Shown piece after piece: positions 35,936 to 47,234 of a DNA stretch of 64,000 nucleotides. The translations under genes and the position numbers were made by a program. The notes under the pieces are model-generated. The model made no database searches. It saw only the letters and a program-made list of their open reading frames with translations, and was not told the origin of the DNA. Position 1 is the first letter of the stretch, and the number at the start of each line of letters is the position of its first letter. This stretch comes from Hypsibius dujardini. Lineage: Eukaryota; Tardigrada; Eutardigrada; Parachela; Hypsibiidae. The stretch lies in contig LRSR01000691.1 in assembly GCA_001579985.1 (NCBI GenBank), positions 1 to 64,000 of the forward strand. The letters run 5' to 3'.

Positions 35936-36039
35936 GCCGGAAAGGAGAACAAGGAGAATTCCAAAATTACCTGGGGGCCGGACTAGCAGAAGGCTTTCGA
36001 GACATTGAAGGAGCGACTCACTACTTTTCCGTGTTTGGC

Positions 36040-36475
36040 CTACTTCCAAGATGAATTGGAAACATTCGTACACTGTGATGCAAACAGCGTCGCATGTGGA
36101 GCGGTCCTCGCACAGAAACACGGAAAGTACCTTCGACCGGTAGCATTTGCTAGCCGAGCGTGGGTCGGACCAGAAAAGAATTTATCTACAGTGGAAAAAG
36201 AGGCACTCTGCATCATGCATCATGGATCTCTCTGAAGTGGCGCTCCTATTTATTTTTTGTAAAGTGACCATATTGACGGACCAAAAGTCACTGATTTGGC
36301 TATTTTCGCTGAAGACACCCAACAAAAAATTAACACGGTGGGCAATTCTGCTTGGTCAATTCCGTTTCAGAATTGTTCATAAAAACGGAGTCCTCAACCG
36401 GGATGCCGACGCGCTCATCCGATACGCCGTGGGGGAGAACCCGTCGGACGCGGAGAACGTCATGAACGCATAAGT
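36040..36475 (+). pseudogene. RNase H region of LTR element 1
   Basis: VHCDANSVACGAVLAQ, VAFASRAW, STVEKEALCIM and ILTDQKSLIWLF follow the Ty3/gypsy RNase H order. The end of the domain is HKNGVLNRDADAL. It is part of a fossil element. Confidence 0.75.
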
Positions 36476-36662
36476 GACGACCCTCGAAGAAATTGATATG
36501 CGACTGGAACAGCTGAGCGACAAACTTTGTGGCGACTTAATCAGTTTCTTGGAAGGAAAAACACAGAACCCCTCCGACCGATTCAAGCGTCTGAGCACGG
36601 TATTTAACGTAGACGACGTGGTACTGTACTATCGGGTGAAAGAGGAAGGATGAAACAGAGGA

Positions 36663-37640
36663 TTGCTGGTCCTACTTCAAGCTCAATGGTTGGAGATATG
36701 CTCCAACATTCATGATCACAAAGCTTGCATGGCCCATCTGGGATACAAAAAATGCCTGGACATTCTGAGCACACAATTTTACTTCAAAAACATGGCAAAG
36801 TTCTTGCGGAAGTTTATTAGCTCATGTGTGGTGTGTCAAACGCGAAACCCAATGGCGAGCACAAAGCGGGGAAAATTGCAGACAATTCAGATTCTAGCTC
36901 GAGCGTTTAACACGTTGGTGTGCGACACGGTGGGTCCACCTAACCGAACAAGCTCGGGCGGCCACAAATATCTTTTGACAACATGCTGCGAATTAACATC
37001 ATTCATCATCGCCAAACCAATGAAAAATCACACCTCATTGGAGTTCGCGAAGTTCTTACTCTATTACGTCATCTTACGATACGGTTTCGTTCGAATCCTG
37101 CGGAGCGACAGAGGCACGGAAATGGAATGGGGAATCAAAGAGCTACTGAAACTACTGGAGGTCAAACACTTGAAAGGTTGTGGCTATCGACCGCAGACAA
37201 CCGGAAAAATTGAGATACAACATCGCAGTCTGGGGCGGATACTTGCTAAATTGCGCAGTGAGTACCAGAAAAACTGGAACCTGGTTGTACCCTTTGCCTA
37301 TTTTGCAATGAACGCAGTAAAACATGCAGTCACTGGAGTGAGTCCATATCAAACGAATTATGGGGTGCCGTGCTTGTTTCAATTTGGCATGGCATATCCA
37401 GTGCGCGAACAACGGGACCCATTCATCATGAATACTGCAAACCGTATCGCGAAAAATCCAAGCCTTCATCAAGTACATTATAGCGGAAAACAAGCGGTAC
37501 TTGGAAGCACTGGTCAACGAAACGCGAAAGCCGGTGACTTTGAAAGTGGGGGACAAATGCCTATTATTTTCACCGATGCGAAAGGCGGACCAGACGGCAG
37601 AACTGACAAATTTTTTACGGGACCTTACGAGGTGCTGGAA
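36663..37640 (+). pseudogene. Integrase region of LTR element 1
   Basis: An HHCC-like zinc segment (CVVCQTRNPMA) is followed by the DDE core: LVCDTVGPPNRTSSGGHKYL, LRSDRGTE and GYRPQTTGKIE. Family features extend to FFTGPYEVLEKTS, a GPF-like end. It is cut short at the junction with element 2. Confidence 0.75.
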
Positions 37641-38652
37641 AAAACCAGTCCCGGTGAATGATGTGCGGCCACCGTTGTTCAGTGGCAAGGCGGGGGAGGA
37701 TGTGACGGCGTGGGTTCGACGATTTGCGACTGTGGCGAAGGCTCTTGAATGGGACTCAACTCGACAATTGTCACAGTACGGTGTTTATTTGTCCCTGTTT
37801 GCAGCTAGCTGGTACGCGAAGGACACGCGCGACGGTACGACAGTCTTCGCTACCTGGACTCTGTTCCGCGCTGCCGTCATCAAACGCTTTGAAGCAGAGG
37901 ACTATAAGGCCCACATCAAGCGGGAGCTAAACAATCGAAAGTTGATCAAAGGAGAACCGGTGGAGGACTACATCAACGACTTCCTCACCCTGTGTGACAA
38001 GTACGACCGTTAGATGGACGATGATGACATCATCGAAACGCTAGGAAATGAATTATATCCGGAGCTGATGTCCCGAGTTTGTATTTCTCACGCAAGTACC
38101 CAATGTCATGACATGTTTGACATGAAAATGGCGCTCGAATCTATCTGCCGCAAAAATCGGTTTAGACAGGACAGAGGTCAACTTGGTCGTCCTAATTCTG
38201 ACAACAGTTTCCAGAAGTCAGAGGCATTTTCGGAAAAAGTCAACGGAAGATACTCTACCCGCACCAACGGACGTGATCGTTTCGGCGGATACGGTGGCAG
38301 CCGCAGAGGCCACAGCGGCGGCGGATTCGGACCTGGCGGCAACGACAGCGACCCGGCGGAGGTGGTCCCAACTACAATTGCGGCAGCGGCGAAAGTAATG
38401 GATGACACGGAAATCAAGGTAACGGCACCTACCCAACTCACCCTCGACCATTGGAAACGGCAACAGAAGAGGTCAAGGTGGAACCAGCCCAAGCGTTCCA
38501 ACAGGAGAGAGCTTCCAGTGTGGAGGAGGTTCCCGCAGAGACCGACTCCTGTGACTTGCTACACTTGTTGCGGACCACACCTCCAGCGTCACTGCCCGGA
38601 GAACCAGACCGAAGGAGGTCGGGTGGAAGAAATCATCAAATGCGAAGATTAG
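37640..38652 (+). pseudogene. Gag region of LTR element 2
   Basis: A capsid-like part (LFSGKAGEDVTAWVRRFATV, YLSLFAASWYAKDT) and a Gly/Arg-rich linker precede a CCHC zinc knuckle (CYTCCGPHLQRHC). This is standard gypsy gag architecture. It is part of a fossil element. Confidence 0.7.
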
Positions 38653-39189
38653 TGGCCCGAATACCGGAAACGATCGGCGCGGAGGATTCGATTGCAGAGG
38701 AACCGGTACGGGTACTCCACGTGCTCTATTCTGATGTAGTGGATGACCACTCCGTCCCCAGAGTGGGCGGTTCTGTTGATTTTAGAGACACGACCGAGAG
38801 TGAATTTAGCGAGGAAGAGGCCGGAAGTGGTTCCCCCAACGAGGAGGGCGGAAATGACTGTAGCTCCGAGAGGAATTCATCCGAAGGTGGCATCGAAATA
38901 GTGTGTGAGCCAGATGTGGGAAAGATGTCAGTTCCGGAGTTACTTAAACTGGCGGCGGATTATTATTATGGAGTGTACATACCGGAGAGCCCCCCAGCGC
39001 TAGAAGCACGTGGGCTTGCAACGTCATCCGATGGGAACAGCATATGTGACCCGCCCGGAGGCGTCAATGTGACAACCGTGTCAGTTGAAATAATCGAGGA
39101 GGTGGAGTCAATCACGATTACGGCAGCGGCTGGAGACGTAACTGATGGCACAAATTTGGCGACTCTATGTGGTAAAGACCCGATTGCCA

Positions 39190-39715
39190 TAACACATGAT
39201 GTACCAGTCGTCAATCTCAAATTGAACGGAATGGAAACGATTGCCCTTCTTGACACCGGTGCAAGTTTTTCTGTGGTCAACATCAGTTTTGTTCGAAGTC
39301 TTGGTGTGACCATCCGCCCGTTTAGTGTGGAAGCACAGCTGGCGAATACAGAACGGTTCGGACGGACGGAATTGTGGAGTTACGTGTGGAGATAGCTGGA
39401 GTTTTCGGTCAAGTCCCCTTCTGCATTTTCGGTGATTTTGCTAGTGGACGACACGATGCTGTGCTCGGCTGCAACGTGTTGGGATTACCTAAAATATTTT
39501 TGGACATTGCAAATAACCGGATCGTTGCCCCACCCTCGGTTCCCAGTTTAACCGCGCAGGAGCAGATGTGCCCCACCTTTGAAGTCTTTTGGAATGAAAC
39601 TTCTCCAGCAGTGGTGCGGCCGTGGCTCAGTTCGAAGACAACAGCCATTCCACGTGGCCACCCAGGAAGAATCGGATGTGGATATGTCGGGCTGGGACTA
39701 CTCTTGAAGTGAAGT
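39190..39715 (+). pseudogene. Protease region of LTR element 2
   Basis: The retropepsin active-site motif ALLDTGASFSVVN is clear. A later ILGCN/VLGCNVLG-type segment matches the hydrophobic-Gly box of the fold. It is preceded by an acidic spacer (38650-39190). It is part of a fossil element. Confidence 0.7.
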
Positions 39716-39859
39716 AGCTGTCGACACATTCAATTTTTGTGACGAATTAACTGCAGATGGGAGGAAAGCGGTGCGGGTTTTGCTGGTAAAGTACGGCGCA
39801 CTCTTCCATACTGATGGACGAGAGATGGGCGGGGCGAAGGTAGAGCCGTTCCATATCGA

Positions 39860-41290
39860 ACTCTAATCAGGCACCAAAACTATTTTCAGAAATCAATACC
39901 GGCGGCCACCAGAAGATCAAGAGAGATTATGCGTCAGACAAAGGACATGCTGGCCAAGAAAATGATACGGTCGTCACGGAGTCCATGGGGATCGCCGGTG
40001 CACTTTAGACCAAAAGGAAAGGCAAGCGAATGTGTGCTGACATGAGTGCCATCAACGTGAAAATTATTCCTGACCGTCATCCCCTTCCCCATCTCGACGA
40101 CTGTCTGCAGACCCTGACCGGAACACGGTACTTTTTTACAATGGATTTACAGAGCGGCTTCTGGCAGTCCCCGTTGGATGAGAAATCGTAATGAATTCTA
40201 CGAGTACGACGTGCTCCTGTTTGGTCTACAGAACGCTCCAAATTATTTCTAACGGATGATAACTCAAGTTGTGTCTGGTCTATTATGAATCAGGACTTTT
40301 TGTTTTCTTGATGACGTAATTATTGGGACGTCGGGAAGTTTACAGAGGCACCTGGACGTTCTGGTACAGATATTACTCCGCTTCAAATTTTACAACAGGA
40401 TTCTCAAACAGGAAAAATGTCACTTCGTTAAATCACGCGTCAAAGTGCTGGGGTTCATTGTCTCACGTACCGGCCTGGAGGCCGACGGATCGAAAATCGA
40501 TGCTGAGAAAAATTTCCCAAGACCGAAAAATGCAAAACATGCTCGGAGTTTTGTGGAACTGTGCGTGTACTACAAACGGTTCTTCAAAGGTTTTTTTACA
40601 TTGCGGGTCCATTGAACCGGTTGGCCAAGAAGGACGTGCTATTCCGGTGGGGAGATGAGAAGAAGACAGCATTCCAAAGCCTGAAAGATGCCATGATCAG
40701 AGCCTTTGTTTGGTTCATTTCAATGTTGACTTGCCAGTTGAAATTCGCCCGGATGCTTTGGCGTATGCAATGGGAATTGTACTAGTACAACGTGTAAATC
40801 AAAACCGTGAGCGTGTGATAGCATGAACGCCGCTCAGCCCAACTACAGTTTTACACAGCGCGAGTGTTTGGCCATTGTGTGGACGTGCGAGAAGTACAGG
40901 TACTACTTGTTGGGTAGAGAGGTGACGTGCTACACCGATCATCACTCCCTCTGTTGGCTGTTCAACTTCCAGTCACCAAGCAGTTTACTAGTACGTTGGG
41001 CATTACGTCTGCAGGAGTACGAGCTACGAGTGATTCATAAAAGCGGGAAAACACACGCCGACGGGGACTGCCTGTCACGTTATCCAGTGCCGGTGTCGGA
41101 GGAGCAGCAGTTGTTTGCCCTGAAGGGAGTGGATGACATGCATTTTGATGGTGTCGACATGGCGGCTGAGCAGCTGAAGGACGTTTGGATTCGTGAAACG
41201 ATCAACAGTATGCTGGTAGTCAAGTCGGTGAAGAAGGTATATTTTCGGGAGAATGGAAAATTGTATCGGCGATGGAAAACTCACTGAGAG
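39860..41290 (+). pseudogene. RT and RNase H regions of LTR element 2
   Basis: RT hallmarks are recognisable in pieces at about 39890-40560 (for example FFTMDLQSGFWQ, LLFGLQNAP). The RNase H part at about 40600-41100 includes NYSFTQRECLAIVWTCEKYR, TDHHSLCWLF and THADGDCLSRYP. It is part of a fossil element. Confidence 0.7.
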
Positions 41291-41329
41291 ACAGCCACTC
41301 TTCTCGTCATTCCAAAGCACCTTCGTCTT

Positions 41330-42170
41330 CGTGTTATGGAAATGGGTCAAGATGATCCGATGAGCCATCTGGCATTCACTCAGACCTGGGACCGCATTTC
41401 GAAAACGATTTTTCTGGCCAGGAAGCTTGGACTATGCCCAGCGCTACGTACAGTCCTGAACCCGTTGCCAATCCCGGAACATGCCAACCGCCCGGGCCGC
41501 CGGTCCGACCCAGTCCTTTTGTCCGGAGTGCCCATTCAAAATGATTGCAGTTGACGTCATGGGTTTTCTGCCCGCACGAAATCGGGTTATAAATTTATTG
41601 TCACGGCAACAGACCTGTTCAGCAAGTGGGTCATTGCCAGGGCGTTGCCGCGAAAAATGTTTTTACCATCGCACGGTTCCAGCTGTTCGACATTATGCTG
41701 AAGTACAGTATGCCGATGCGTTTTGGGGTGACCAAGGAACGCCGTTTTTGAACGCACTAACAATGGAGTTGTACCGTCTCATGGACATGAAACGCGTTAC
41801 TTGCAGTCCATGCCGACCCTTTACCAATAGATGCTGTGAGCGCTTCAACAAGAGTTTAGCGCATATGCTTTTGAAGTACCGGGATGAGGAACAGCGTACT
41901 TGGGATGAGCTCCTGCGGTTCGTGGTTATTGCGTATAGTACTAGTACTCACGACACGACATCGGAATCACCATTCAAGATGCTATTCGGACGGGAGGCGA
42001 GTATGCCTTTTCACGTCACACTGCCCAGCATCAGTGAGCCATTTAACCAGGACGTCAAAAAACGGATGAAAGACATGCACGCAGCGGCCCATGCGCGGAT
42101 TGAGTGTCGTCAAAATTACGTGTATGCGGCAGACGGAAATCAACGTTCATCACTCATGTCAGCAAAATGA
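41330..42170 (+). pseudogene. Integrase region of LTR element 2
   Basis: Core pieces include IAVDVMGF, a QYADAFWGDQGTPFLNALT stretch, and CSPCRPFTNRCCERFNKSL with ESPFKMLFGREASMP. These match the catalytic core and its C-terminal side in gypsy integrases. It is part of a fossil element. Confidence 0.7.
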
Positions 42171-42598
42171 AGCTTTTCTACGACTGCAATGAGCTGTACG
42201 TCGACTCTGAAGATGAAGGTGTCAAAGGATGGGTCCCGTTTGCGCAACGGAAGGTTATCAAAGATCAAAAGGAACAACCATGCGTCGAGAACAACAACAA
42301 CGTTGACGAACTTTCCCAACGACCCGGTCAGGAAGAAGGGGTGGACCCTGACGTTATCGTCTACCAAGACGCCGAGAATGGCGTGCGAAGTGGTGATGTT
42401 ACTGTATACAATGGAAACGACATCTGTGAAGAACGAGTTGAAACGGTCTGAATCTCCAAGCAAACTCGTCGCGGAAGAGGAGCTATACGTACCTCGATCC
42501 GGTCGGAGCACCAAGGGTGTGCCACTAAAGCGTCTGGTAAAGGGGAATAAGCAGATGATTTACGTGAAGCCAGGGTTGTTTAAAAACAGTTTCATGTT

Positions 42599-43600
42599 TT
42601 GATGGCCGTAGTGCTGTTGACAACATCGCCGTCTGCGGGTTTGGAACTGGATGCCTGTGACTGTGGGAGACCTGAGTATGCCGGTGTGATGAGTTTTGAT
42701 TGTCACGTGAGCTGTGTGAAGCAGCCGGCAACATTACGTTACCGGCAAGTCAAGTATGAATTGATCATGGAGGACGCGGAGGGGAAGAAATGTCATGATC
42801 ACTTCTGCCGTGTGTGGGAGAGGGAGAAGCAGGTGAAGAAGAGCATCATCCTGCAAACCGACACTACATATCGTGCCAACCACAAGCAGACATCACCCGC
42901 GGAGTGCTGGGCTATGGTGCAGTCGTCAACATGTGGCGATGCTACAATGAAGAAGATTGGTCATGTTTGGTCCTACAAAGCGGAGCCGGAAGGAGAAGGT
43001 ACCTGGAACTCAGTCATGTCTTTCCGTACCCTGAATTGTGAGGTTATGGAAGTGATGTTGGAAGAAGGTTGTGCGGGATGCCCCATCCACTCAGCAACTA
43101 ACGAACTGGCCGAGAACAGGAAAGTGGGGTATTCCATTCAGAGTCAGCGAACGTTTGTGTGGAGTGCAGTTGTCGCACAACAAAAACCGTGTGATCTGAA
43201 ACGGATGATGGTGCGGTCGGGTTGTTTTTACAATGACAGTGGTGTACTACGTCTGCGCGACACGGATAAGCAAATGGACTTCGTGCTTCGTGCTCGCCGA
43301 AAGACCTGCCTGAACGACGGAGTCGAAGTTTTCTCGGTCAAAAGAGTGAATCATATGAGTATTCGTATTTTGGACTGGCCCTCCGCCAGGAGGTGGTGCC
43401 GTCAGTTACCACGCCTTCAAACCCCGCAACCGGAACTCCTATTGAGACCGTCATTCGTCTGGGGACTGCAATCACGCCCTAGGACAACTCTGAAAAGGTG
43501 GTTCGCCTTTATTCGGACTGTAACGTACGGACCCCTCCATCAAGTCAATATCAAACCGACTACCGAAGGTGGAACTGACTCGCCCGGAGTTCGAGTCTGA
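42599..43600 (+). pseudogene. Third open frame of LTR element 2, envelope-like candidate
   Basis: A frame of 333 codons lies between the integrase and the 3' LTR, the position of env in env-bearing LTR elements. It starts with a hydrophobic leader (VVLLTTSPSAGLEL) and is rich in cysteine (ACDCGRPEY, CHVSCVKQP, CWAMVQSSTCGD, CAGCP), as expected of an ectodomain. I recognised neither a fusion-peptide nor a transmembrane anchor with certainty. The assignment rests on position and composition only. Confidence 0.45.
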
Positions 43601-43899
43601 GGAGGGGGCAATGTAACGTTCGTATTGGTTGTTGATAATTGCCGGTCAATATTTTAAGGTCGATTTTCATGTGCCACATATTGCTCACATGTACTCGTAC
43701 TGTAATTCCCATGCTGTATAGAGGTTAACCACTTGATAGTGCTAAATGACTCATATTCACACCTGTACAGGGCGTCTTATCTGATTTCCAAATTTCATAA
43801 ACCCAATACGTGCTCCACTCAATTTCACATGTATATTATATTTCTTGTCTCATTTGGATGCAAAGATGGGTCGCAAACTAGATTTGGTCTGAGGGAGTC

Positions 43900-44930
43900 T
43901 ATTTTGACATTGGTCAGTTTGAAATATTCATCCAAAAAAAGCATTGAAGGTCAGAAATATCGTTGTTTTTGAAAGAGCAGTATCTAATCTCATCAGAACA
44001 ATTATCAACAAGGAAGCCCAAAATGATACTGCACCATTGTCGATGAAACCCCGTGACTTCCCGAAACTCCAAACTCCTAGTCGTGTGGCTGCCATTGAAA
44101 AGGACCTCTCAATACCAAATCCGCTGACTCGTTCTGCGTTGTCCTTGAAGTACGGTCTGTCGGCTACAACTATTGCTTGCGTCATTTACCAGGATTTGGA
44201 GGGAAAGGTGCGGAAAAAGTGCCGTGTTCATGCCCTGTCAAACAAGCAGGCTAAACAACGGCTGGACCGAGGCCCAAGGTTCCTGCGCTACATCAACGGC
44301 CGTAAGTGGGAGAATGTTGTTACCGTTGATGAGGCTTAGATGTATCTGACTGACGTTAACGGGATCCAAAAGATTAACTACGAGTTTCGGGGAGTTCGGA
44401 GTCCGTAAAGTAGGACCAATTTCTCGAAGGAATCTCACTCCAAAGGGCGTCATGTTTGTGGCCGGCGTTTACTCCCATGGGAAAACCGCAATCCGCTTCG
44501 TCAAACCCGGATCAAAAATCAACAGTGAGTACTACATCCAACATGTTTTGTAGCCGCTTTTCAAGAAACACATTCGGAAACTATTTCCGGGAGAGCTTAT
44601 CAACAAGTTCGTATTCCACCATGATAGTGCTCCAGTGCACTCTTCCGGAATCACCCAAGAATGGCTTCGAAATTCCGGAATCAAGTTCATTTCGAAAGAA
44701 CACTGGATGGGTAATAGCCCTAAGCTGGCCCCCATGGATTTTTGTGTGAATGGTCTGTTTAAATGAAAATTGTGTGACCACGCTGCCACTACAGTGGCAG
44801 GTTTGAAACGGGTTATGCGAAAGGTGTGGTCGAATTTAGACCAAAGTAAAATTATTAACGCTTTGCGATAGTGGTCGAAACGTGTTAAACTTACAACAGA
44901 GAGGCAGGGGTTTTAATTCGAGCATGTTTT
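43900..44930 (+). mobile_element. Tc1/mariner-superfamily transposon relic (DD37D)
   Basis: The N-terminal part (43944-44339) contains helix-turn-helix sequence (TRSALSLKYGLSATTI) and the first catalytic Asp in VVTVDEA, then a stop. Further pieces are in other frames. HHDSAPVHSSGITQEWLR and GNSPKLAPMDF (about 44583-44766) carry the second and third Asp 37 residues apart, the spacing of the maT-like DD37D group. The C-terminal tail KVWSNLDQSKIINALR lies at about 44820-44870. Several stops and frameshifts make it non-functional. Candidate terminal repeats are weak: TGGTCAGTTTGAAATATTCA on the left against TGCTCAGTTTTTAATTAATA (reverse complement) on the right. Confidence 0.75.
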
Positions 44931-44959
44931 CAAAAATTCGAAGTGAAATTGTGCACGCG

Positions 44960-45930
44960 GGTATTAATTAAAAACTGAGCACCATCAGGTGGTTTAACCT
45001 CTGTAGTTCTCGTTCTTGTCTTGTGAGAATGATGTTTGAGTGTCAAGTGAATAATGCGCTTGTTTAGATTGTTGTCATGTCCGAACGATAAGAATGAGTC
45101 TTGAAGCTCGGTTCGAAACTCGACTTCTCGTTTCGTTTTTTAGCTTCCCATTCAGTCTACTTTTCATCGGCTTGCTATCTCGGCTTTTCTCAATTGGTTG
45201 CGCAAGTAATATTCCTGAAAAGCAGTACTCGTATATTCTCGTGTGTCGCAAGGTCAACAGGACTTCCGGGTTCTCGAAGGGAGAACAGGTCGTCACAAGT
45301 AATGCTCGGAAAAATTAAGCTGCCCGAACTCAGAATGAGCCTTCTTGCAGGAAAATCGCTCCTAGAAATTCGCTCATTTTTTGGGAAACCTCGGGTGAAC
45401 AATCTCGACAAAAACATCTGGTGCATTTCTGGCCAGAAGTCCTCGTGTAATTCTTGTAAAAATCAAGCCAAACATTTTCTCGCGTGAGTCTCACGTGATT
45501 CTCATCGAATTCTTACTTGTTTCTGACCAGAAAATCCGGACAAATCTCGTAAGGAGCTTTCTCACCCATTCTTGCTCGATCTGGAATATTCTGGGCCAGT
45601 TTTGAACCAGATTTTTAGCGTTGGGATGCCAGATTGGAGTACGAGGTCGCCATTAGACGGCATGACAAAACGCGAGGTTTTTTAGTAAAATTTTCCAAGA
45701 GTCCAAATTCGCCTTTTGTCGCAGTTGCACCTTATGCTAATCTTCCCATCTAACCGCATGCTCAACACACAGGTCCCGTTGGCTTACCAACGGGTTTGAC
45801 CTGGCTCCAATACGCTGCCTGACCCCAAGACAACTGTGCATTTCGAATGAAGCTCTCAGTATCTTTGACCAAGGCACACCATACTCACTGTCATCCAGAT
45901 ACGTAAATCGAAGCGTGAGAAACGGATGGA
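44960..45930. other. Intergenic stretch with no gene recognised
   Basis: AT-moderate DNA with scattered TTCTCG/CTCGT words and several short frames on both strands. There is no convincing exon and no complete element. Confidence 0.45.
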
Positions 45931-45939
45931 TTTAGTGGC

Positions 45940-46085
45940 AGGCAGGCAGTTAGTCAGGCAGGCAAAGAACCAGGCAGACGGCAGACAGACAGTCAGCCAG
46001 ACAGGCAGGCAGACAAGTAGGCAGATAAACAGGCAGGCAGGCAAACAGGCAGGCAGGCAGGCAGGCAGACAGACAGACAGACAAG
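45940..46085. repeat. (CAGG/CAGA)n microsatellite
   Basis: Imperfect tetranucleotide units, interspersed with CAAACAGG, followed by a degenerate ACACAGAC-type tail to about 46165. Frames through it (Arg-Gln-Thr-Asp and Cys-Leu-Pro-Ala) are artefacts. From 46165 to 47234 no gene was recognised. Confidence 0.9.
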
Positions 46086-47234
46086 TACAGTACATGCACA
46101 AACCAAGACACAGACACGGAAACAGACGCAGTAACAAACACCGACACAAATACGGGCACAGGCGGACGGGCACAAGGGGAAAGAACCAACAAATGTACTG
46201 GCATATCAATGGACTCGAGATCTATGGGCTTTTGCGAGCACGAAACGCGAGCAACAACTAGAAAGGTTACTGGGAATATCTGGACGCTTCATCAACGCTA
46301 AAGAGTCGTCCATAAAAACCAATACTACAGTAATTATAACCGTGAAAACCTGTCCAGTGATGAATGGTCGGTTTGTCTTTCGAGCAGCGTAATGTTTCAC
46401 AGTTCTCTCTACAGTGGGCAATATTCATTCATAATCAGAAAAATTTAATTTTACCAAAAAATATGTATTTCAGTTGTTTCTTAAACAAAATTAAAATACG
46501 GAAATTCTTTGTGGAACCCAAATTAAGTTTGCTTTTGACCGGGCATTAGCGAGTTAACAGTGATATCGTGTCACTGAATAAATCCAGGTACTTCGGTTAT
46601 AATTTACGTGAACAGTCAATTCATAGATCAGAATCTAAATGGCTGAATCTTATCCAAAGTTCTACCTTATGGCCCGACCTGCAAGTTTTATTTGAGTAAA
46701 TATATTTATGATTATCGTCAAGTGCTACTGGTATTTTGCCGAACAATTTATTACGACAGAAAAATGGTTTATTGTTTTGGATGTAACCCGCAGGTAAACT
46801 TCTTCATTGTGTACTGGAAAATGCAAAGTATATTATCATCTGCTGGCTAAAACTGCACTTTCAACCTAATCTATCAATGGCGCCAGGTTTAAAGTCCACT
46901 TTGCAGTAGAGTCCGCGACCTATCTATCCTACTTAAAAGTCCTTGGGTTGTTTAAACCCGCAGCGCTTCCAAGTCCAGCCACTATATTGGGCAATTCATG
47001 TGTATAGATCTGTCTGTTTCTCTGTCTGCCTAATATGATGACAGCAATCAGTTTGCGGCGGCAGTTTGCTTAGGTTATCTTTTGCACATACCGGATGTCC
47101 GCACACGCAACAGTCGTGCGTGTAAATCAACAAAATATTCGACATTTAAATCAGGAATCTTCTTTGCGTTTCGATTTCGGACAAGGGTCTATTCCTCTGT
47201 TTTTGAGCAAATCGCTTGAACATCATAGCCAGCC

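Larger units (their letters stand above)
31480..37640 (+). mobile_element. Ty3/gypsy-like LTR element 1 (broken fossil)
   Basis: A gag-pol order of gag, protease, RT, RNase H and integrase can be followed on the plus strand. The left flank contains what looks like LTR material with an AATAAA at about 31676, ending near 31738. A primer-binding-site candidate, TGGCGACTAGATAAGG, begins at 31739. The exact left border of the LTR is unclear. No matching 3' LTR was found: the integrase end runs straight into the gag of a second element near 37640. The element is broken, with roughly five or more interruptions. Its age cannot be estimated because only one LTR is present. Confidence 0.8.
37640..43860 (+). 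mobile_element. Ty3/gypsy-like LTR element 2 (broken fossil) with third open frame and 3' LTR
   Basis: Gag with a CCHC knuckle, protease, RT, RNase H, integrase and a third frame follow in order. The 3' side shows a purine-rich tract (gaggagggggca) and then an LTR-like start, TGTAACGTTCG, at 43612. The 5' LTR and leader are missing: gag starts inside the end of element 1. The two elements therefore met by insertion followed by deletion, or by recombination. It is broken, with roughly six or more interruptions. Age is not estimable without an LTR pair. A mariner relic adjoins the 3' side. Confidence 0.75.

Noticed and set aside
45856-46261. Frames with Cys-Leu-Pro-Ala and Arg-Gln runs on both strands
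   Set aside because: They are CAGG/CAGA microsatellite artefacts.
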